From positions 1 through 8,935 of the forward strand of contig DDVH01000018.1 of NCBI GenBank assembly GCA_002345215.1: DNA of 8,935 bases, in the 5' to 3' direction. Both the position numbers and the translations under genes were made by a program. This DNA is from Anaerolineales bacterium UBA2317 (GTDB lineage: Bacteria > Chloroflexota > Anaerolineae > Anaerolineales > Villigracilaceae). The notes under the pieces are model-generated. The model ran no database searches and was not told the origin of the DNA. It saw only the letters and a program-made list of their open reading frames with translations. Shown here piece by piece: positions 5,386 to 8,935 of the stretch (the first letter of the stretch is position 1; each line of letters starts with the position of its first letter).

Positions 5386-6200
5386 TCTACCTCAACCTCT
5401 ACATTTAAAATTCTATCTAAGCGAAATGTCCGTTCTGCTTCTCGGCTGTGACAGTATGCCTGTAGATAAATATAATCTGCCAAGCCAATCACATCTTTTG
5501 GTGTAATCCAACGTTCAGACGTTTCTCCATCTTTATCCGCATATTTGATGAATAATTTTTTGCCGCTGTTAATAGCTTCGCTTAATTCAGTTGGCAAATA
5601 AATCCCTTCTTGGGGCCAAGCAGGTGAGTTGTAGATTCCAATAAAATCATCTAATGATTTGTTGATTGTTTTCAACGAATCCATCATGGCAAAGAAAAGA
5701 TTTTTTAATGTAATCGCATCTGCTAAAGCATGTGAGCCTTGCATGTTTGTAGAAATGTTAAATTCTTTGGCGAGTTGATTCAAACTGTACGATGGCAGTT
5801 GATAAAAATCGCGAGCGATTAATAAAGTATCAATTAAGTTGGGGATTTCGATATGCCGATTTAATTTTCGATATTCATTATCTAAAAATTGAATATCAAA
5901 TTTTGCGTTGTGGCAAACTACAACGGTATCTCTTAAAGCATTTTCTATTTCGTTAGAAACCAAAACAAAACGTGGGGCTTCTTTTAATGTATCTTCATCG
6001 AGTCCATTAACATGAACTGCCGCAGGCGAAAGCTCACGCTCAGGGTTGATGAGCAGGTCGAACGTCTGTTTGACGCGTTTGCCTTCGGTTAATACAATGG
6101 CAACTTGGCAAATCCTATCTCCAAACCATGGAGAAAGTCCAGTAGTTTCAATATCTAAAAATGCAAAACGGGCGTTGGAAAGGTCAAATGTCATTATCAT
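5379..6200 (-). CDS. DEDDh 3'-5' exonuclease fused to a WYL-like domain
   Basis: A 273-residue cytosolic protein in two parts. Residues about 10-175 are a DnaQ/PolC-type exonuclease: ExoI FLDIETTG (Asp16, Glu18), ExoII CHNAKFD (Asp102) and ExoIII GSHALADA (His157, Asp161). Residues about 205-273, after a linker, resemble a WYL domain (KKLFIKYADKDG, then YIYLQAYCHSREAERTFRLD), a ligand- or nucleic-acid-sensing fold common in regulators and phage-defence proteins. It is too short and lacks the partners expected of a replicative epsilon subunit, so a repair or accessory nuclease is more likely. In ExoIII only three residues separate His from Asp, one fewer than the usual HxxxxD. The start is uncertain: ATG codons at 6200 and 6194 are equally plausible and neither has a good ribosome binding site. 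The gene is divergent from folE. Confidence 0.85.
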   Translation of the reverse strand: MIMTFDLSNARFAFLDIETTGLSPWFGDRICQVAIVLTEGKRVKQTFDLLINPERELSPAAVHVNGLDEDTLKEAPRFVLVSNEIENALRDTVVVCHNAKFDIQFLDNEYRKLNRHIEIPNLIDTLLIARDFYQLPSYSLNQLAKEFNISTNMQGSHALADAITLKNLFFAMMDSLKTINKSLDDFIGIYNSPAWPQEGIYLPTELSEAINSGKKLFIKYADKDGETSERWITPKDVIGLADYIYLQAYCHSREAERTFRLDRILNVEVEVEK

Positions 6201-6253
6201 TATTTTAAATGCAAATCAATAAATGCGGTGTATTTTGATAAAATCAATCATCT

Positions 6254-6257
6254 GGAG
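6254..6257 (+). promoter_or_regulatory. Ribosome binding site fixing the folE start at 6264
   Basis: GGAG is followed by AAAAAC and then the ATG at 6264, a six-base spacing. The upstream in-frame ATG at 6228 has no such site and would add twelve unconserved residues, so 6264 is preferred. Confidence 0.75.
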
Positions 6258-6263
6258 AAAAAC

Positions 6264-6893
6264 ATGCCAAACCCTGAAATAAATGATGATGTAGAACTAA
6301 CTACAAACTCTGACATTGATATGCCAAAAATTGAAGATGCAGTTCGTACAATGCTGGTTGCATTTGGGGAAGACCCAAACCGTGAAGGTTTACTCAATAC
6401 ACCGAAGCGTGTCGCACGCATGTATCCCGAATTATTAAGCGGGTATAAAACTGATACAGAAAAACTTTTGAACAAAGCAATATTCAATGTCACTTATGAT
6501 GACATGGTCATCGTGCGCGATATTGAATACTTTAGTATGTGTGAACATCACATGCTTCCGTTTATGGGGCGCGCGCATGTAGCCTACATCCCCAATGGAC
6601 AAGTAATCGGTCTTTCAAAAATCCCACGTATTGTAGATATGTTTGCTCGTAGATTACAAGTGCAAGAACAAATGACGCGTCAAATTGCAGATTTCATTAT
6701 GGAATTACTTAAACCGCAAGGTGTAGCAGTTGTTGTAGAAGGTTTACATTTATGCGCTATGATGCGTGGCGTAAAAAAACATGATGCCCGTATGACGACT
6801 TCTACGATGTTAGGGACATTTAGAACGCGTGTAGCAACCAGACAAGAATTTTTGAATCACTTAGACAGAGGTGCTGACCCACTTAGGATATAA
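6264..6893 (+). CDS. folE: GTP cyclohydrolase I (type IA)
   Basis: Converts GTP to 7,8-dihydroneopterin triphosphate plus formate, the first step of folate and tetrahydropterin synthesis. It is cytosolic and normally a decamer. The 209-residue length fits the family. The conserved core is present: EGLLNTPKRVARMYPELLSG (41-60), the zinc-site motif C93-E-H-H96, then GLSKIPRIVDMFARRLQVQE (117-136) and VVVEGLHLCAMMRGV (157-170), where Cys164 is the third zinc ligand. QTRQ-type residues appear as MTRQIADF. All expected metal ligands are present. The first 20 or so residues are acidic and poorly conserved, as is usual. It stands opposite the folB-folK operon and its 3' end overlaps that of folK by 11 bases. 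No clear promoter was found in the 63 bases shared with the divergent exonuclease gene. Confidence 0.95.
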   Translation: MPNPEINDDVELTTNSDIDMPKIEDAVRTMLVAFGEDPNREGLLNTPKRVARMYPELLSGYKTDTEKLLNKAIFNVTYDDMVIVRDIEYFSMCEHHMLPFMGRAHVAYIPNGQVIGLSKIPRIVDMFARRLQVQEQMTRQIADFIMELLKPQGVAVVVEGLHLCAMMRGVKKHDARMTTSTMLGTFRTRVATRQEFLNHLDRGADPLRI

Positions 6894-7371
6894 CCACATC
6901 ATCCCGCTTCATTATCCAGACGTGAATTTGTTTTGCCACCTCAACTAATGACTTCGCCTCAAGCGGATGCACAAAGTTGGGAATCAACTCTGCCAGCGGA
7001 ATAATCACAAAAGCATGATTCCATGTTTCAAGGTTGTGAGGTGTTTCATCAAACAAAATAATATCAATGTCAATTGTACGAGGGGCATATCTATTTTCAT
7101 TTCGCACACGCCCTACCTGGTTTTCAACTGGACGAAGGATTTGATTTTTTAATTCATCGGGTTGTAAATTAGTAAAAATCAAAACACACATATTCAAGAA
7201 ATTTTCGCCATCATATCCCACCGATTTTGTCTCCCAAACGGACGAAACAGATTCTACTTTTGTAACTTCTTTCAATAATTCAATAGCACGTGGAATATTT
7301 TTTTCTGGTTCAATGTTTGAACCGAGGTTCAAATATACATAATGTAAGGGCGACCCGTCTGGATTCATCAT
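6883..7371 (-). CDS. folK: 2-amino-4-hydroxy-6-hydroxymethyldihydropteridine diphosphokinase (HPPK)
   Basis: Transfers pyrophosphate from ATP to 6-hydroxymethyl-7,8-dihydropterin, giving the substrate of dihydropteroate synthase in folate synthesis. The 162 residues show the family pattern: YLNLGSNIEPEKNI near the start (about 13-26), SSVWETKSVGYDGENFLNMC (about 43-62, pterin-binding region) and the signature RYAPRTIDIDIILFD (about 94-108), whose paired acidic residues bind the magnesium ions. HPLEAK (about 135-140) matches the C-terminal HP motif. The ATG at 7371 is preceded by AGAAGG (7386-7381) at nine bases; a second ATG follows directly at 7368. It is the last gene of the reductase-folB-folK operon, 33 bases after folB, and converges on folE with an 11-base overlap of coding ends and no terminator between. 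Confidence 0.93.
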   Translation of the reverse strand: MMNPDGSPLHYVYLNLGSNIEPEKNIPRAIELLKEVTKVESVSSVWETKSVGYDGENFLNMCVLIFTNLQPDELKNQILRPVENQVGRVRNENRYAPRTIDIDIILFDETPHNLETWNHAFVIIPLAELIPNFVHPLEAKSLVEVAKQIHVWIMKRDDVVIS

Positions 7372-7404
7372 GTCAATTTGCCTTCTATGAAAGGCTCGCC
7401 TCTA

Positions 7405-7764
7405 CTATGAATCATCACGCTTTCTCTCAATTTCCACACCAACAGATTTTGCAAAACGGACTGCACCAGGTTTTTCCACTTTCACAATCACTTTATTGAC
7501 TAAATTTTCTTTCAAACAAATTTCTGCCAAATCATTGGCTAATGCTTCTACTGTTAATCTCTTGGCTGTCTCTGCATGGGACTGTAGTTTTTTTGATAAC
7601 GCGCTGTAATCAATACAATGATTAATATCATCTGTTTTTGCGGCTTGAGAAATATCTGTAAATACAGTCACATTAATTAAAATATCTTGCGGTTTTTCAC
7701 GTTCCCAATCACGGATGCCGATAATGCCGCGTACAAGTAAATCTTTGATAAAAACTTTATCCAT
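7405..7764 (-). CDS. folB: Dihydroneopterin aldolase
   Basis: Cleaves 7,8-dihydroneopterin to 6-hydroxymethyl-7,8-dihydropterin and glycolaldehyde, the step between folE and folK. The 119-residue length is normal. Conserved features are MDKVFIKDLLVRGIIGIRDW (1-20), WEREKPQ with Glu21 in the substrate-binding position, the central IDYSAL (51-56) and VKVEKPGAVRFA (95-106), with Lys98 as the catalytic lysine. The start at 7764 is chosen over an in-frame ATG at 7812 because TAGGAG (7774-7769) lies four bases ahead and the longer form adds unconserved residues inside the preceding gene. The TAG of that ribosome binding site is the stop codon of the upstream reductase, implying translational coupling. 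The gene ends with two adjacent TAG codons. Confidence 0.94.
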   Translation of the reverse strand: MDKVFIKDLLVRGIIGIRDWEREKPQDILINVTVFTDISQAAKTDDINHCIDYSALSKKLQSHAETAKRLTVEALANDLAEICLKENLVNKVIVKVEKPGAVRFAKSVGVEIERKRDDS

Positions 7765-7768
7765 ATTA

Positions 7769-7774
7769 CTCCTA
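7769..7774 (-). promoter_or_regulatory. folB ribosome binding site overlapping the reductase stop codon
   Basis: On the minus strand TAGGAG holds both the reductase stop (TAG, 7774-7772) and the Shine-Dalgarno core AGGAG (7773-7769), four bases before the folB ATG at 7764. Ribosomes finishing the reductase are well placed to reinitiate on folB. Confidence 0.7.
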
Positions 7775-8494
7775 AACCAAATGCCTGCCACCATCCAAAT
7801 GAATGATTTCACCTGTGATGTATGTGGGACATGTCAATAAAAATATTAAAGCCTCTTCAACTTCTTTCGTTTCAGCCCAGCGTTGAGCAGGGACATTTTC
7901 TATAATTTTATTTTTGTCTGATGATGAATCTGCTGGTGGAAGAATTGCTCCCAATGCCAAACCATTGACGACAATATTTGGGGCTAAGGCAATTGCTAAA
8001 GATTTTGTCATTGATGCAAGTGCGGATTTTGTAATTGTGTAAGGAAAATGGTCTGCGCTCGGGCGTAAAGCACGCCAATCTAAAATATTGACGATTCTTC
8101 CGTGTTGAGTCTGTTTTGCAAATGCTTGGCTCAATAAAAATGGCGCAGTTAAATTAATTGCAAAATGTTTTTCCCAATCACCTAAACTGGTATTTTGAAA
8201 AGATAAATTTTCAAATATCGAAGCGCTATTCACTAACGCATAAAGCGGACTAATTTCATTCGCTTGTGTGATGAGATTTGAAACTGCTTCGGGTTGAGAG
8301 AGGTCACAGGTTAGCACCCAAGCAGAACGTCCGAGAGAGGCGATTTCATCTCGAAGAGATTCGGCTTCTTCAAGAGAATGTCCGTGATGAATCATCACAT
8401 TGGCTCCAGCCTTTGCGCAAGCAAGTGCGAAAATTTTCCCTACACGTCGCGCCGCACCAGTGATGAGAATCGTTTTGCCTTGCAAATTGTTCAT
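7772..8494 (-). CDS. PTR1/FolM-like pteridine reductase (short-chain dehydrogenase/reductase)
   Basis: A 240-residue NADPH-type short-chain reductase. Three features set it with pteridine reductases rather than general SDRs such as FabG. The nucleotide motif is TGAARRVG (12-19), the TGx3RxG form typical of PTR1 and FolM. The usual catalytic Ser is replaced by Asp139. The Asp139-Tyr152-Lys156 spacing (13 and 17) equals that of Leishmania PTR1 (Asp181, Tyr194, Lys198). The likely reaction is reduction of dihydropterin (dihydrobiopterin or dihydromonapterin) to tetrahydropterin, perhaps with some dihydrofolate reductase activity. VNSAS (88-92) replaces the usual NNAS. The start is uncertain: the ATG at 8494 gives the family-like N-terminus, the ATG at 8512 adds six residues, and neither has a clear ribosome binding site. 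It heads the folB-folK operon and is divergent from the pterin-dependent hydroxylase. Confidence 0.85.
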   Translation of the reverse strand: MNNLQGKTILITGAARRVGKIFALACAKAGANVMIHHGHSLEEAESLRDEIASLGRSAWVLTCDLSQPEAVSNLITQANEISPLYALVNSASIFENLSFQNTSLGDWEKHFAINLTAPFLLSQAFAKQTQHGRIVNILDWRALRPSADHFPYTITKSALASMTKSLAIALAPNIVVNGLALGAILPPADSSSDKNKIIENVPAQRWAETKEVEEALIFLLTCPTYITGEIIHLDGGRHLV

Positions 8495-8519
8495 TTCATC
8501 ATTGTATCTCATGTTTTTC

Positions 8520-8548
8520 TTGACTTGTTTTTTTGTGGGTGATATTAT
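8520..8548 (+). promoter_or_regulatory. Sigma-70-like promoter of the hydroxylase gene
   Basis: TTGACT (8520-8525, 5/6) and TATTAT (8543-8548, 5/6) are separated by exactly 17 bases, predicting transcription from about 8555 and a leader of about 22 bases. It lies in the intergenic region shared with the divergent reductase. On the minus strand only a lone -10-like CATAAT is visible there. Confidence 0.65.
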
Positions 8549-8576
8549 GGTTTTATCATCATTTGAAAGGAGAAAA

Positions 8577-8935
8577 ATGATTAATAACAAACCCTCGTAC
8601 ACTGGCGATATTGCCGCGCAAGAAATTGACCCAACCAAAGAGTATTCGGCTGAAAATCAAGAACTTGTTTTTTCGGAGGGACAAAATTCAATTTGGGCAG
8701 ATTTGTTTGCAGGTGTTCACCAACCATATTTGCTGGAACATATTTGCAAAGAATGGAAAACAGGGATGGATTTGTTGCAACTGAATCCAAAATACATTCC
8801 CACTGTGGCGCATTTGAATAACAATATTACAACTCGCACAGGTTGGAAAATTGAAAGAACGGTAGTACGTTACACGTTGGCAGATGATTGGTATAAAAAA
8901 TTTGCGCAACGTGTTTTTTTAATCACTGATTATTT
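8577..8935 (+). CDS. phhA: Pterin-dependent aromatic amino acid hydroxylase (phenylalanine 4-monooxygenase type), N-terminal part
   Basis: The first 119 codons of a gene that runs off the right edge. The encoded part matches the N-terminal portion of the biopterin-dependent aromatic amino acid hydroxylase domain: IWADLFAGVHQPYLLEHICK (about 40-59), then GMDLLQLNPKYIPTVAHLNN (65-84) and the hallmark TGWKIERTV (90-98), followed by FAQRVFLITDY. The enzyme would oxidise Phe to Tyr with O2, non-heme iron and a tetrahydropterin. The iron ligands (two His and one Glu) lie beyond the window, so activity and substrate choice (Phe, Tyr or Trp) cannot be checked. The start is firm: AAAGGAG (8566-8572) lies four bases before the ATG. 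Divergence from a pteridine reductase and closeness to folE supply the expected cofactor context. Confidence 0.8.
   Translation, partial: MINNKPSYTGDIAAQEIDPTKEYSAENQELVFSEGQNSIWADLFAGVHQPYLLEHICKEWKTGMDLLQLNPKYIPTVAHLNNNITTRTGWKIERTVVRYTLADDWYKKFAQRVFLITDY

Noticed and set aside
6216..6244. folE promoter TCAATA-17-TAAAAT
   Set aside because: The -35 matches only 3/6 and the implied transcription start would fall in the ribosome binding site.
6228..6263. Longer folE start at 6228
   Set aside because: There is no ribosome binding site there, and the extra twelve residues overlap a good Shine-Dalgarno for the ATG at 6264.
7380..7395. Small hairpin GCCTT/AAGGC at the folK ribosome binding site
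   Set aside because: With only five pairs it is too weak to claim as a regulatory element without conservation data.
8581..8909. Minus-strand open frames opposite the hydroxylase gene
   Set aside because: They are antisense to a recognisable aromatic amino acid hydroxylase with a promoter and a ribosome binding site, and show no domain of their own.

Overview
This window looks like an AT-rich chromosomal segment from an environmental bacterium. Gene content, protein style and the intergenic repeats suggest Chloroflexota (Anaerolineae-like), but that is inference because no rRNA or other marker gene is present. It holds nine complete protein genes, one gene cut by the right edge, one candidate short transcript, and a repeat-rich intergenic region. 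Every complete gene ends in TAA or TAG; none ends in TGA.

Left part (1-3102, + strand): a short-type GT35 alpha-glucan phosphorylase is followed 19 bases later by a single-domain rhodanese. The next 472 bases hold no conventional gene but are dense in structure. They contain two arrays of a 9-base-period repeat in opposite orientations, a 15-bp palindrome with a 3-base loop, and on the minus strand a compact candidate gene: a TTGACA-17-CATACT promoter, a 10-base match to the 16S anti-Shine-Dalgarno, a 15-codon ORF, and a terminator-like hairpin with a GAAA loop.

Middle part (3103-6200): a DUF4173-type polytopic membrane protein is followed by a DsbA/FrnE-family thiol oxidoreductase. The natural start of this oxidoreductase is the ATG at 4741, which has a good ribosome binding site. 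Reading from it meets an in-frame TGA at codon 13, exactly where the first Cys of the CPWC redox motif belongs. A hairpin with the geometry of a bacterial SECIS element follows, so this is a candidate selenoprotein (U-P-W-C). A 14-bp perfect inverted repeat covers its start codon. A bidirectional terminator separates it from a convergent gene encoding a DEDDh exonuclease fused to a WYL-like domain.

Right part (6201-8935): a pterin/folate block. folE (GTP cyclohydrolase I) runs on +. Convergent to it is a minus-strand operon of a PTR1/FolM-like pteridine reductase, folB and folK. Divergent from the reductase, behind a good promoter, is the N-terminal part of a pterin-dependent aromatic amino acid hydroxylase (phenylalanine 4-monooxygenase type). 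Together these could make the dihydropterin, channel part to folate, and supply and reduce the tetrahydropterin cofactor used by the hydroxylase.
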